From JANXYW01 sp964458665 (GTDB lineage: Bacteria; Chloroflexota; Dehalococcoidia; DSTF01; JACRBR01), in assembly GCA_964458665.1 (NCBI GenBank), contig CAYWOO010000056.1, positions 1 to 64,000 of the forward strand: a DNA stretch of 64,000 nt, given 5' to 3'. The position numbers and the translations under genes are program-made. Of this stretch, positions 9,043-18,075 are shown piece after piece. The notes beneath the pieces were generated by a model that had not been told where the DNA came from, did not search any database, and worked only from the letters and a program-made list of their open reading frames with translations. The number at the start of each line of letters is the position of its first letter. Position 1 is the stretch's first letter.

Positions 9043-10245
9043 TCAGGCTCCAAACTTCGTCAGGCGGCCGGCGTGCGCCATGGCCAGCGACAGCACTTCC
9101 TTCGCCGGGAACGTGCCGAGGATGCCGTGCGCGCAGTCCTTCTCGTTGAAGCCCTCGGTCTCGTCCGCCTGGCCGTACTCCTTCGCGTGGAAGAGGAACG
9201 GCACCGGGTGCCACGAATGTCCCGCCGCTATCGCCGGCGTCGAGTGGTCGCCCGCCACCATAAACACGTCCGCCTGCAGCGCGTGCAGCGCATCGATGTA
9301 CGTATCGACTTCTTCCAGCGCGGCGACTTTTGCCTGGAAATCGCCGTCTTCGCCAGCCGCGTCGGCGCGCTTGAAGTGGATGAAGAAGAAATCGTACTCG
9401 TCCCAGTGCGCCTTCAGTGTCGCGACTTCATCCGCGAACGTGGCGCCCGTCTTTAGCACGTCCATACCGACCAGCTTCGCCAGCCCGCGGTACATGGGGT
9501 ACGCCGCGATGGCGGCGGCACGAAAGTTGCACGTCTCGACGATCGACGGCATGGGAGGATGCTTGGCGATGCCGCGCAGCGTCAGCATGTTCGCCGGCTC
9601 GCAGTCGTGCAGCATTTTCTCCGCTTCGGCGACCCACTGATTCAGGAGCTTTGCCGTCGCCTCCGCCTCGGGTGCGAGCGCGCGCACCGGCAGCGGCGTC
9701 TGCCCTTCGCGCTGCGGATCCGTCTCCGTCACGCGGTCCGACAGCCCCTCGCCGCGCAGTACCAGCAGGAAGCGATGATCGCGCACCGGCTCGACGAAGA
9801 CTTCGACGCCCGGGAGCTTGATGCGCGAGAGCTTCTCGCACAGCGGCGCCGATCGATCGGTGGCGACGCGACCGGCGCGCCGGTCGGTGATGCGGCCTTC
9901 GAGATCGACGGTGCAGAAGTTGCCGCGCGCGGCCACGTCGGTGGAGCGTAGATCGAAGTCGATGCCGAGGGCCTCCAGCACGCCGCGGCCGACGGTGTAC
10001 ACCTCCGGGTCGAATCCGAAGAGCGCCAGGTGGCCCGGACCGCTGCCCGGCGTCACGCCGTAGCCGACGGGCATCGTCAGTCCGCAGAGGCTGTCTTTCG
10101 CCAGCCGGTCGAGGTTTTGGATGTTCGCCTGCTCCAGCTCCGAGCGTCCACTGGCGTTCGGTAGCCCGCCCAGCCCGTCGATGACGAGCAACAGGATCTT
10201 CGTCGATGCCGGGACGGAGAGTTCGCGGAGCAGATCGAGCTTCAC
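9043..10245 (-). CDS. apgM: 2,3-bisphosphoglycerate-independent phosphoglycerate mutase, archaeal type
   Basis: This enzyme interconverts 3- and 2-phosphoglycerate with two metal ions and a phosphoserine intermediate. The 400-residue length fits the archaeal-type ApgM family rather than the longer GpmI. It belongs to the alkaline phosphatase fold: VIDGLGG near the N-terminus (metal aspartate), TPGSGPGH with the serine nucleophile, KRADAAGEDGD, and VAGDHSTP near the C-terminus. It starts at GTG 10245 with no Shine-Dalgarno, but TAGACT lies seven bases upstream, so the mRNA is probably leaderless. It heads the run leading to tpiA and miaA. Confidence 0.93.
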   Translation of the reverse strand: MKLDLLRELSVPASTKILLLVIDGLGGLPNASGRSELEQANIQNLDRLAKDSLCGLTMPVGYGVTPGSGPGHLALFGFDPEVYTVGRGVLEALGIDFDLRSTDVAARGNFCTVDLEGRITDRRAGRVATDRSAPLCEKLSRIKLPGVEVFVEPVRDHRFLLVLRGEGLSDRVTETDPQREGQTPLPVRALAPEAEATAKLLNQWVAEAEKMLHDCEPANMLTLRGIAKHPPMPSIVETCNFRAAAIAAYPMYRGLAKLVGMDVLKTGATFADEVATLKAHWDEYDFFFIHFKRADAAGEDGDFQAKVAALEEVDTYIDALHALQADVFMVAGDHSTPAIAAGHSWHPVPFLFHAKEYGQADETEGFNEKDCAHGILGTFPAKEVLSLAMAHAGRLTKFGA

Positions 10246-10252
10246 GGGGCGC

Positions 10253-10258
10253 AGTCTA
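10253..10258 (-). promoter_or_regulatory. -10 hexamer placed for leaderless apgM mRNA
   Basis: TAGACT (10258-10253, minus) is followed by seven bases and the GTG start of apgM; no ribosome-binding site is present. The -35 region is weak. The same hexamer serves the MarR promoter. Confidence 0.45.
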
Positions 10259-10298
10259 ACACGGGCTCCCGCGTCCAGCTACGAGGCCGAACCGGCGC

Positions 10299-11207
10299 CT
10301 ACAGCGTGCGGCGGCGATAGACGTACCAGCCGACGCCGGCCGCAATCGCTGTCGCGGCGATGCCGCCCGCGATCGCGTAGGCGCTCGAGTCCGATCCGCT
10401 AGTCGCGCCGGAAGACGCGACGGCAGCGGATGGCAAGGCTGGATCTTCTGCGATGCCGCCTACACCCGGGACGAACGGAGCGCTAAGCAGGAGCACCGTG
10501 CGACCGTTGTTGCGTGGCGTCGTGAAGTCCGTCGGTAAACTGCCCGAATCTAGGAAGTCGCAGGGCCCACAGCTGACGGGGAACGTCGTCGTCGATACGT
10601 TTTGAAGCGAGTACTCTGTGGCGTTGTTGGTCGGTCCGAGGGCGAGGTTCGACAGCCTTAGCGCCTGTGTTGTGCCAGAGGCGGGCAAAGCGGGCGCCGG
10701 CATGCCGAACATAGGCGCGGCGCCACCGTACGCTACTGCATCGACCGGCGCCGGCCCGAACGCGCAATTGATGTCGCCGAGCTGGCCCGCCCACACGACC
10801 CAACCGCCGGTGAGCGAGATCGGATGTAGAGCGCTCGGGCCGGTCGTGTTGGCGCCGCTAAACACGAAGTCCGCGGCGCCGCCCGTCACGCTGCTGTTGA
10901 ATTCGGATGTAGCGATGAGGACCGAATCGCCCTTCCAACCGTTCGTCACGCCTGACGGGAACGTGAAGGTCGCTAGGAGCGTTGCACCCGCGTCGAAGAA
11001 CTCGAGCTTGTGACCTGTCAGCGCCGTCTGGCCATTCGCGGACAGGCGCAATTCGACGTACTGGATGTTGTTGTCGCCGTTGAAGCCGCTCATGACGGCG
11101 TGAATCCGTATGCAGTGAAACGCGGCTTCGGCCGTCCGCGCCTGTTGTGCGGCGAAGACGGACAGCGACAGGCAGACGGCGAGAAGCACGGATAGCAAGG
11201 AGCGCAT
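10299..11207 (-). CDS. Secreted surface protein with C-terminal membrane anchor
   Basis: The 302-residue product has a signal peptide (about 1-26), an extracellular part rich in Gly, Ala, Ser and Thr, and a C-terminal helix near 275-295 followed by YRRRTL, which would anchor it in the membrane facing outward. The first part, with IQYVELRLSANGQ, resembles lamin-tail-like beta domains found in bacterial surface proteins; this match is tentative. CGPCDF is a possible disulfide loop. I prefer the ATG at 11207, six bases after AGGAGA, over the ATG at 11213, which touches that site. Function is unknown; cell-surface location is well supported. Confidence 0.75.
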   Translation of the reverse strand: MRSLLSVLLAVCLSLSVFAAQQARTAEAAFHCIRIHAVMSGFNGDNNIQYVELRLSANGQTALTGHKLEFFDAGATLLATFTFPSGVTNGWKGDSVLIATSEFNSSVTGGAADFVFSGANTTGPSALHPISLTGGWVVWAGQLGDINCAFGPAPVDAVAYGGAAPMFGMPAPALPASGTTQALRLSNLALGPTNNATEYSLQNVSTTTFPVSCGPCDFLDSGSLPTDFTTPRNNGRTVLLLSAPFVPGVGGIAEDPALPSAAVASSGATSGSDSSAYAIAGGIAATAIAAGVGWYVYRRRTL

Positions 11208-11278
11208 GGCCATTCTCCTGATCGCGGGATGACGATGACGGACCGGCTGACCGAGCCGGGTTTGCGTACGTAACAGCT

Positions 11279-11284
11279 ACTATA
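11279..11284 (-). promoter_or_regulatory. Candidate -10 of the surface-protein gene
   Basis: TATAGT (11284-11279, minus) lies about 70 bases before the start codon at 11207. No good -35 is visible, so support is modest. Confidence 0.3.
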
Positions 11285-11341
11285 CGCGCCCCTGCTACGG
11301 CCGGACTTGCCTCCGACACAGATATTTCGGAGAAAAGTTCG

Positions 11342-12706
11342 TCAGACGGCCGCCTCCACGCCTTCCGATGCCGGTGCTGGCGCCGCCCGCGGGGCCTCTG
11401 GCGTTGCCGCGCGAGCAGAGGGAGCCGACTGCCTCGGCATCAGCCCCAGCACGCGCGCCAGCGGCCACGCCAGCGCGATGCTCGCCGGCACGTACACCGC
11501 CACGAGGAACGTCCACCAGACGGCGCTGGGGACATCTTCAAGCCGGAGTTGGCTCGCCACCAGCCGCATCGGGTCGTTCACGATGAGCAGCGCGTATGAC
11601 ATCACGCCGACCGTCGTCAGCGCGCGCACCGGTACGCTCACATCGACGCGCGACGGCGGCTTCACGAGCAGCGGCAGGGCGAGCAGCGCCAGCCCCAACG
11701 TCACCAGCGGCAGCGCCAGCGATTGCAGATACATGCCCGTACCGCCGGACGTCAGCTCTTCCGCCGTCCATCGCCCGATCCAGAGATCGCCCGCGGTGTG
11801 CGCCGCGAAGCCGAGCGCGAGCGCGCTGCCCAGCACATACGGGTTGCGCACGCGCGCGAGCCAGCGCCGGCCATCTGGCGCGATCAGCAGCCAGCCGATC
11901 GCCATGCCCGCGGTGAACTCGAACAGCCGGAACGGCGCCCAGCCGGTCACGAGAAAGAACTTCAGCTCGAGCGCGCCATACTCGTGTACGATCCACCAAT
12001 TCGCCAGCACGGAAATGCCGAACGTCAGCGCGAGAAACGCCACGACGCCGATCTTGCGCATCACGAGGAAGAGCAGCGGGAACAGCAAGTAGTACTGCGC
12101 CAGTAGACCGACGAACCACAGCGCCAGCTGCGGCGCGAAGAACCACTGATCCTCGAACAGCCGCGGCACCAACGCGATGCTCGCCCAGACGACGCCGCTA
12201 TCGATGAGGATGATCGTGTGCAGCGAGATCGTCAGGCCATGGCCGAAGTGGTCGGAGAACGAGCCATCGCCGATGCTCGCCTGCCGCCAGGCGATCGCCG
12301 AGATCACCGCGTACGTGATCGCCACGCCGACCCAGTACGGCAGCAGCAGCTTGCAGAAACGCGCGAAGAAGAATCGCGGCCAGCGCAGGCCGTCGCCGGC
12401 CCGGTACGCGGCGATGGTTAGCGATACGCCGCTGATCATCATGAACAGCGGCACACCCTGGAATCCGTCGCGGAAGAAGAGGTCGGTACACGCGGTGAAG
12501 ACCGCCCACGGGCCGCTCCCGTGCTGCACCTGCCACGTGAGTTGCTCGTAGTACTCGCGCGGCACGCCAGGGAAGAACTCGAGGTCGCCCCAGAGGTGGA
12601 ACAGCACCACCCAGAGGATGGCAACGCCCCGCAGGATGTCGATCGACACCATACGCCCGTGTACTGGCGCACTTTCCGGCTCGTTCAAGAACACTCCCTG
12701 ACCCAT
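11342..12706 (-). CDS. Membrane acyltransferase, OafA/acyltransferase-3 family
   Basis: This protein of about 454 residues has ten or more membrane helices and the family signature near the N-terminus: IDILRGVAILWVVLFHLWG, with the conserved Arg and, further on, the His used in transfer. Such enzymes add acetyl or other acyl groups to surface sugars, lipids or antibiotics. The C-terminal tail of about 35 residues is Ala/Pro-rich and probably cytoplasmic. The start is uncertain: ATG 12706 is used here, ATG 12652 would begin right before the motif, and the frame is open to a TTG at 12751; none has a clear ribosome-binding site. No sugar pathway is adjacent, so the substrate is unknown. Confidence 0.85.
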   Translation of the reverse strand: MGQGVFLNEPESAPVHGRMVSIDILRGVAILWVVLFHLWGDLEFFPGVPREYYEQLTWQVQHGSGPWAVFTACTDLFFRDGFQGVPLFMMISGVSLTIAAYRAGDGLRWPRFFFARFCKLLLPYWVGVAITYAVISAIAWRQASIGDGSFSDHFGHGLTISLHTIILIDSGVVWASIALVPRLFEDQWFFAPQLALWFVGLLAQYYLLFPLLFLVMRKIGVVAFLALTFGISVLANWWIVHEYGALELKFFLVTGWAPFRLFEFTAGMAIGWLLIAPDGRRWLARVRNPYVLGSALALGFAAHTAGDLWIGRWTAEELTSGGTGMYLQSLALPLVTLGLALLALPLLVKPPSRVDVSVPVRALTTVGVMSYALLIVNDPMRLVASQLRLEDVPSAVWWTFLVAVYVPASIALAWPLARVLGLMPRQSAPSARAATPEAPRAAPAPASEGVEAAV

Positions 12707-12827
12707 TGCGAGGTTGAAGGCGACGATACTCCCTTCCAGCCCGAGCTTCAAGCCCCCCGCCGCGCCGGTGTCAACGTCGTACGTGTGCTAGCATCGCTTC
12801 GGCCACAGTTCGCTGGCCGGAGGCAGC

Positions 12828-14015
12828 ATGGACTTCCGCTTCGAGCCCGAGGAAGAGGCGTTCCGCGACGAGATCCGCGCGTTCGTCGCCGCCGAGCTGC
12901 CGCCGACCTTCGGCAGCTCCGCCTACAACGACCGCGAGGACGCGCCGAAGGAGCAGGGTGCGCTGGCGAAGGCGTTCCAGGCCAAGCTCGCCGACAAGGG
13001 CTGGCTGACGCTGGCGTGGCCCAAGGAGCACGGCGGGCTGGGCGCCGGCCCCATGCAGCAGCTCGTCTACAACGAAGAGATGTCGCGGCTGCGCGCGCCG
13101 GGCTTCGGCGGCATGGGCGTCGCCATGGTCGGCCCGACGCTGATGATGCACGGCACCGGCGACCAGCGCGAGCGCTTCCTCGGCCGCATCGCCCGCGGCG
13201 ACATGAACTGGTGCCAGGGCTTCAGCGAACCGGGCTCCGGCTCGGATCTGGCGTCGCTGCAGACGCGCGCCGTGCTCGATGGCGACGAGTTCGTCGTCAA
13301 CGGCCAGAAGATGTGGACGTCGGGAGCACAGCGCGCCGACTACTGCATCCTGCTGGTGCGCACGGATCCGGAAGCGCCGAAGCACCGCGGTATCAGCTAT
13401 CTGCTGATGGATATGAAGTCGCCCGGCATCACCATCACACCGCTGACGAACATGCTCAACTCCGCCGCATTCAACCAGATGTTCCTCGATAACGTCCGCA
13501 TCCCGCGCGCCAACCTCGTCGGCGAACTCAATCGCGGCTGGTACGTCGCCACGACGACGCTTGATTTCGAGCGGTCGGGGATCCAGCGCATCGTCTTCGC
13601 GCAGACGCTGCTCGATGATCTGATCCGCTACGCAGCGACGCGCCGGCCCGACGGAAGCCGCCAGATCGACGACACGCAAATCCGGCACCGCCTCGCCGAA
13701 TTACAGATCGAGTTCCACGTCGGCCGGATCCTCGCCTACCGTGTGGCGTGGATGCAGGGACGCGGTCTGGTGCCGAACTCAGAGGCCTCGATCGCCAAGC
13801 TTTACTCAACCGAACTGCAGTCGCGATTCGCTGCCGCGGCGATCGGCCTCACCGGCCAGGCCGGCGTGCTCGCGCGCGGTTCGGCCCACGCGCCGCTCGA
13901 TGGCCGGTTCGCGGCCTACTATCTCGCGGCCGCGTCCTATACGATCGCGGCGGGCACCTCGGAAGTGCAGCGCAACATCATCGCGCAGCGCGGCCTCGGT
14001 CTGCCGCGCACCTAA
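12828..14015 (+). CDS. Acyl-CoA dehydrogenase
   Basis: This flavoenzyme oxidises acyl-CoA to enoyl-CoA and passes electrons to ETF. The 395-residue protein has the N-terminal helical domain (MDFRFEPEEEAFRDEIR). The middle domain carries CQGFSEPGSGSDLASLQT and GQKMWTSGA, which contact FAD and substrate. The C-terminal domain ends in GTSEVQRNIIAQRGLGLPR. GGAGG lies four bases before the ATG. It is followed 24 bases later by an amidase on the same strand, and the two may form an operon. Chain length or branched-substrate preference cannot be read from the sequence by eye. Confidence 0.93.
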   Translation: MDFRFEPEEEAFRDEIRAFVAAELPPTFGSSAYNDREDAPKEQGALAKAFQAKLADKGWLTLAWPKEHGGLGAGPMQQLVYNEEMSRLRAPGFGGMGVAMVGPTLMMHGTGDQRERFLGRIARGDMNWCQGFSEPGSGSDLASLQTRAVLDGDEFVVNGQKMWTSGAQRADYCILLVRTDPEAPKHRGISYLLMDMKSPGITITPLTNMLNSAAFNQMFLDNVRIPRANLVGELNRGWYVATTTLDFERSGIQRIVFAQTLLDDLIRYAATRRPDGSRQIDDTQIRHRLAELQIEFHVGRILAYRVAWMQGRGLVPNSEASIAKLYSTELQSRFAAAAIGLTGQAGVLARGSAHAPLDGRFAAYYLAAASYTIAAGTSEVQRNIIAQRGLGLPRT

Positions 14016-14039
14016 CCGCCATACACGCAGGAGATCAAC

Positions 14040-15443
14040 ATGCAGCCATGGCTAGGTGACGCGTCCTCCCTCGCCGATAGCATCCGCCACGGCGACGTGC
14101 GCTCCGTCGATGCCGTGGAAGCATCGCTCACTGCGATCGCCGCTTCGAAGCTGAACGCTGTCGCATATCTCGATGCCGAGGGCGCGCGGCGCCGGGCCGC
14201 GGAGATCGACCGCCGCGTCGCCGCGGGCGAGGATCCTGGGCTGCTCGCCGGTGTGCCGCTGCTCGTGAAGGATCTCGAGCACGCGAAGGGCATGCCGACG
14301 ACGCACGGTTCCATCGTCTACAAGGACAACATCGTCGACTTCGACTCGATCGATGTCGGCCGTCTGCGGGCGGCCGGCGCGATCATCATGGGCAAGGCAG
14401 CCGCGTCCGAGTTCGGGCTCGTCGCGTATACCGCGACCAAGCTCCACGGCGTCACGCGCAACCCGTGGAACCTCGAGCGCACGCCGGGGGGATCATCGGG
14501 CGGTTCCGCCGCGGCCGTTTCCGGCGGCCTCGTGCCGGCTGCTACGGCGAGCGATGGCGGCGGCTCGATCCGCATCCCGGCGGGGTACACGGGGCTTGTC
14601 GGCATGAAGGGCACCTTCGGTCGCATCCCGCGCGGCCCGAAAGCCCGCAACGGCCCGTTGACCAGCAACTGGGGCACCGTCGCCCGCACCGTCCGCGACG
14701 CTGCTCGCTGGTACGACATCACATCCGGCTACCACCCGCGCGACGCCTTCAGCCTGCCGCGCATCGATGGCTGGGAGGAGGGTCTCGGCACGCGCGATAT
14801 CGCCGGCCTGCGCGTTGCCGTGGTGCCGGATCTCGGCGCGGCCGTGCTGGAGCGCGAGGTCGCGCGCGTCGTCACGGACGCGGCGGACGTGCTCGTCGCC
14901 GAGACGGGCATGCGCTGCGTTGATGCAAACATCCGGTTTCCGGAGAAGGCGGCCGCGTGGCTGAACGCCGGCGCGCCGGGGCTGTACAACGACCTCAAGC
15001 AGTTCTGGCCCGACTGCCGCGACGACCTCACGTACGAGATCCGCGTTGGCATGGAGTTCATGGAAAACTATCGCATCTGGCATGCGGCGTCGGTCGATCG
15101 CTTTCGCGCCGATTTGAACGAGCTGATGGCCGACATCTTCGAGCAAGTCGACATTGTGCTCTGCGCCACGAGCCCGCAGGAGGCGTTCGCCGCCGAAGGC
15201 CCGACGCCCAGCCGCGTCGATGGCGAGCGCGTCGGCCGCAACAACAACGGCGCGCTGACGATCCCGGCCAACATCAGCGGCTACCCCGCAATCAGCATTC
15301 CCGCCGGACTCACCGTCAACGGCTTGCCCGTCGGACTGCAGGCGATGACGCGTCGTCACGAAGACGCGCTGCTGCTCGACCTGGCGCTGACGATGGAGCG
15401 CACGCGCCCGTGGCCCCTCGTGGCACCGGACGCGCCGATCTAG
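14040..15443 (+). CDS. Amidase-signature family hydrolase
   Basis: The 467-residue protein contains the Ser-cisSer-Lys catalytic triad of the amidase signature family: Lys77 in LLVKDLE, the serines of GGSSGGS (152/153), and the nucleophile Ser176 in DGGGSIRIPA. The family hydrolyses carboxamides, including aryl and acyl amides, and includes GatA. It is unlikely to be GatA because gatB and gatC are absent. AGGAGAT sits just upstream of the ATG at 14040. It probably shares a transcript with the preceding acyl-CoA dehydrogenase, hinting at an amide-to-acid catabolic step. No signal peptide, so it acts in the cytoplasm. Confidence 0.92.
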   Translation: MQPWLGDASSLADSIRHGDVRSVDAVEASLTAIAASKLNAVAYLDAEGARRRAAEIDRRVAAGEDPGLLAGVPLLVKDLEHAKGMPTTHGSIVYKDNIVDFDSIDVGRLRAAGAIIMGKAAASEFGLVAYTATKLHGVTRNPWNLERTPGGSSGGSAAAVSGGLVPAATASDGGGSIRIPAGYTGLVGMKGTFGRIPRGPKARNGPLTSNWGTVARTVRDAARWYDITSGYHPRDAFSLPRIDGWEEGLGTRDIAGLRVAVVPDLGAAVLEREVARVVTDAADVLVAETGMRCVDANIRFPEKAAAWLNAGAPGLYNDLKQFWPDCRDDLTYEIRVGMEFMENYRIWHAASVDRFRADLNELMADIFEQVDIVLCATSPQEAFAAEGPTPSRVDGERVGRNNNGALTIPANISGYPAISIPAGLTVNGLPVGLQAMTRRHEDALLLDLALTMERTRPWPLVAPDAPI

Positions 15444-15521
15444 TGGGAGTCGGGCGACTGGCCGCGGCTCATCGAACGTACTCGCGTAGCCTTAGCTGCG
15501 CCCAATCGTAGGCCAAGAAGA

Positions 15522-16415
15522 GTGGAGACCCAACCGATCCGCCCGCGCGTGTACCTGATCGACGGGACGTACGAACTGTTCCGCCACTTCTTCGCGATAC
15601 CGAGCGAGAAGGCCGCCGACGGCACGGAAGTGGCGGCGGTGCGCGGCGTGCTCGCGTCGGTCATCTCGCTGTTGCGCGACGATGTCACACACATCGCCGT
15701 CGCCACCGATCACGTCATCGAGTCATTCCGAAACGGCCTCTGGCCCGGCTACAAGACCGGCGCCGGCATCGACCCGGAGCTGCACGCGCAGTTTCCCATC
15801 CTCGAAGAGGCGCTCACCCTGCTGGGCGTCGTCGTCTGGGCGATGACGGAGTACGAGGCAGACGATGCGCTCGCGGCAGGCGCCGCCCAGGCCGCGGCGC
15901 ACGCCGAACAGGTGTTGATATGCACGCCCGACAAGGATCTCGCGCAGTGCGTCGTGGGGGATCATGTCGTGCAGTTCGACCGCCGCGCACGGCGCATGAT
16001 TAACGAAGATGGAGTCGTCGCGAAGTTCGGCGTGCTGCCGACGTCGATACCCGACTATCTCGCGCTCGTAGGCGACAGCGCCGACGGCTTTCCCGGCCTG
16101 CCCGGCTGGGGCGCGAAGTCGGCCGCAGCGGTACTCGCAAAGTTCATCCACATCGAGGCCATACCGGAAGATCCGGCGGCCTGGGGCGTGGCGGTGCGAA
16201 GTGCGCCGTCGCTGGCCGCGACGCTCGCCGAGCAGCGAGATCTTGCGATGCTGTTCAAGGACCTCGCGACGCTCCGCACGGCGCTGCCGATCGATGCGTC
16301 ATCTGTCGCGCTCCGCTGGCAGTCGCCGCGCCCCGAATTCAGCAGGTTCGCCGAGTACCTCGATGCGCCGCAACTGGCCGAGCAGATCGCGGCTGTTGCG
16401 GAATCGCGCCGCTGA
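15522..16415 (+). CDS. 5'-3' exonuclease (FEN/PIN-like, Pol I N-terminal type)
   Basis: The 297-residue protein resembles the stand-alone 5'-3' exonuclease domain of DNA polymerase I. Acidic metal ligands appear in YLIDGTYELFR near the N-terminus, EYEADDALA, CTPDKDLAQ and LVGDSADGFPG, which leads into the helix-hairpin-helix segment LPGWGAKSAAAVL. Such enzymes process flaps and RNA primers. It starts with GTG at 15522 with only a weak AAGAAG site upstream. No polymerase domain follows, so it is a separate protein, not a Pol I fragment. Residue placement fits a working nuclease. Confidence 0.88.
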   Translation: METQPIRPRVYLIDGTYELFRHFFAIPSEKAADGTEVAAVRGVLASVISLLRDDVTHIAVATDHVIESFRNGLWPGYKTGAGIDPELHAQFPILEEALTLLGVVVWAMTEYEADDALAAGAAQAAAHAEQVLICTPDKDLAQCVVGDHVVQFDRRARRMINEDGVVAKFGVLPTSIPDYLALVGDSADGFPGLPGWGAKSAAAVLAKFIHIEAIPEDPAAWGVAVRSAPSLAATLAEQRDLAMLFKDLATLRTALPIDASSVALRWQSPRPEFSRFAEYLDAPQLAEQIAAVAESRR

Positions 16416-16443
16416 TCCGCCCCCGACCACATTTCCTACCATC

Positions 16444-16473
16444 AAGAATCTGTGCCAATCTGTGAAATCTGTG
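16444..16473 (+). repeat. Degenerate tandem repeat of AATCTGTG
   Basis: Three copies of (A)ATCTGTG with two-base spacers run directly into the start of the next gene; its possible GTG start codons (16462, 16471) come from the repeat. A related array is at 29084-29106. Confidence 0.55.
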
Positions 16474-17007
16474 GACGATCAACCCCTCTACCACTTCAGC
16501 GAAGAGCCGGACATCGCCGTCTTCGACCCGCGGTCGCCGCCTGCGCGACGCGAGGTCGAGCCGCTCGTCTGGGCGATCGATGCATGGCACGCGCCGATGT
16601 ACTACGTGCCGCGCGAGTGCCCGCGCGCCTGCTTCTGGCCGGGTCCGCGCACGTCGGACGAGGATCGCGAACGCTGGTTCGGCGGCATCGAAGCGAAGAT
16701 GGTGATCGCCATCGAGTCGGCGTGGCTTGAGCGCGTGCGCGCGACGCAGCTCTACCGCTACACGATGCTGCCGGCGACGTTCGCGCCAAACGGCGACTCG
16801 GCCGGCCACTTCGTCAGCCGCGAACGGGTCGCGCCGCTGAGCGTCGAACCCGTCGGCGACCTGCTTGCCGCGCTCGCGGCGTCGAATGTCGAACTGCGCA
16901 TCACGCCGCGACTCGTCCCGCTCTGGCAGCGCGTCATCGCATCAACGCTGGAGTTTTCGGGTACAAGGCTGCGGAATGCTGAGGGGTGGGGCGAAGCGTT
17001 CGCCTGA
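16471..17007 (+). CDS. DUF6886-like protein
   Basis: The product, about 178 residues, resembles the uncharacterised DUF6886 family from memory. Markers are YHFSEEPDIAVFDPR near the start, VWAIDAWHAPMYYVPRECPR (about 35-55) and a CFWPGPRTS loop. The fold and function of this family are not known to me. The start is unsure: GTG codons at 16471 and 16462 both arise from a micro-repeat, and no Shine-Dalgarno is present. It follows the exonuclease on the same strand and converges with purU. It has no signal or membrane segments. Confidence 0.6.
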   Translation: MDDQPLYHFSEEPDIAVFDPRSPPARREVEPLVWAIDAWHAPMYYVPRECPRACFWPGPRTSDEDRERWFGGIEAKMVIAIESAWLERVRATQLYRYTMLPATFAPNGDSAGHFVSRERVAPLSVEPVGDLLAALAASNVELRITPRLVPLWQRVIASTLEFSGTRLRNAEGWGEAFA

Positions 17008-17011
17008 TGGC

Positions 17012-17034
17012 CTGACGCGCTGACTAGCTGACGG
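17012..17034. repeat. CTGAC micro-tandem repeat between convergent genes
   Basis: CTGAC recurs with a spacing of about eight bases in the 34-base gap between the DUF6886-like gene and purU. No terminator hairpin is seen. Confidence 0.4.
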
Positions 17035-17041
17035 CTTTCTG

Positions 17042-17905
17042 CTAGTCGAACACGACCGTCTTGTTGCCGTACACCAGGACGCGGTTCCGCAGGTGCAGGT
17101 CGACCGCGCGCGCCAGCACGACGCGCTCGAGATCGCGGCCTTTGCGCACGAGGTCGGCGACCGAATCGCGGTGACTCACGGGCGCGACACCCTGGTCGAT
17201 GATCGGGCCCTGGTCCAGCTCCGGCGTCGCGTAGTGCGCGGTGGCGCCGATGATCTTGACGCCGCGTTCGTGCGCCTGGTGGTATGGGCGCGCGCCGGCG
17301 AACGCTGGCAAGAACGAGTGGTGGATGTTGATGATGCGGTTCGGATACCGCCGCACAACATCGTCGCTGAGCACCTGCATGTAGCGCGCCAGGATCACGA
17401 GATCGATGCGGTGCGACTCCAGCAGCGCGACGATCTGCGCCTCCTGGGCGGCCTTGTCGCCGTTCGCGACCGGCAGATGCTCGTACGCAACGCCGAACTC
17501 CTCGACGATCGCGCGCCCGTCCGGGTGGTTGCTGATGACGACGGGAATCTCCGCATGAATCTCGCCCATTCGCCAGCGGGCGAGGATGTCGTACATGCAG
17601 TGGTGCATCTTCGATACGAGTAGCGCGACGCGAGGTACCTCATCGGAGAAGCGCAGGCTCCACTTCATGTCGAACCGCTCCGCGATCGACCGGAAGGCCG
17701 TCTCGATTTCGCTCCGGGCGATCGCGAACCCGTCCAGCTCGAACTCGACGCGCTGGAGGAAGACGATCTCTTCAAGGTCCGTGTGCTGGTCGGCGTGGAC
17801 GATGTTGCCGTCGTTCCGATAGAGGAAGTCGGAGACGGCCGCCACCAGCCCCTTCTGGTCGCGGCAAGAGATCAGCAGCGTCGCGGTGACGTGTTCGTTC
17901 GCCAT
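17042..17905 (-). CDS. purU: Formyltetrahydrofolate deformylase PurU
   Basis: PurU hydrolyses 10-formyltetrahydrofolate to formate and tetrahydrofolate, balancing one-carbon pools and supplying formate. The 287-residue protein has an N-terminal ACT regulatory domain (about 8-85) and a C-terminal formyltransferase-like domain with the triad Asn193, His195 and Asp231. These sit in NIHHSFLP, GATAHY and LDQGPIIDQ. The ATG at 17905 gives the standard length; an upstream in-frame ATG at 17923 adds six residues. No Shine-Dalgarno is seen; the strand opposite carries AGGAGGG, which must not be mistaken for one. It is transcribed divergently from the LLM gene. Confidence 0.94.
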   Translation of the reverse strand: MANEHVTATLLISCRDQKGLVAAVSDFLYRNDGNIVHADQHTDLEEIVFLQRVEFELDGFAIARSEIETAFRSIAERFDMKWSLRFSDEVPRVALLVSKMHHCMYDILARWRMGEIHAEIPVVISNHPDGRAIVEEFGVAYEHLPVANGDKAAQEAQIVALLESHRIDLVILARYMQVLSDDVVRRYPNRIINIHHSFLPAFAGARPYHQAHERGVKIIGATAHYATPELDQGPIIDQGVAPVSHRDSVADLVRKGRDLERVVLARAVDLHLRNRVLVYGNKTVVFD

Positions 17906-17983
17906 TAGGAGGGACGATAACATGCGCCGAAGGCGAGGGCTGTCGGGGAGACCGAGCATCGCGGTCCCTCGATTCCAGAACAT

Positions 17984-18011
17984 TTGCCCTCAGCCGAACC
18001 AAAGATATATG
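17984..18011 (+). promoter_or_regulatory. Candidate promoter of the LLM oxidoreductase gene
   Basis: TTGCCC (17984-17989) and TATATG (18006-18011) are 16 bases apart, 65 bases upstream of the start codon. A CGACGACC-type micro-repeat (18029-18051) follows in the leader. Confidence 0.4.
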
Positions 18012-18028
18012 CTCGCACCACGGCGTCA

Positions 18029-18051
18029 CCGACGACCGATGACCGTCGACC
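18029..18051 (+). repeat. GAC-rich micro-repeat upstream of LLM gene
   Basis: CGACGACCGATGACCG is nearly repeated at 20651-20670 and in shorter form at 31151-31162, each time a few bases upstream of the ribosome-binding site of a gene. Confidence 0.45.
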
Positions 18052-18075
18052 GGCGCCCGCACCCGGAGGTGCACC

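Noticed and set aside
11300..11341. AATATCTG-rich stretch as promoter of the acyltransferase
   Set aside because: It lies downstream of that gene on its strand, so it cannot drive it.
17903..17915. AGGAGGG next to the purU start as its ribosome-binding site
   Set aside because: The purine-rich sequence is on the plus strand while purU is on the minus strand, where it reads as pyrimidines.
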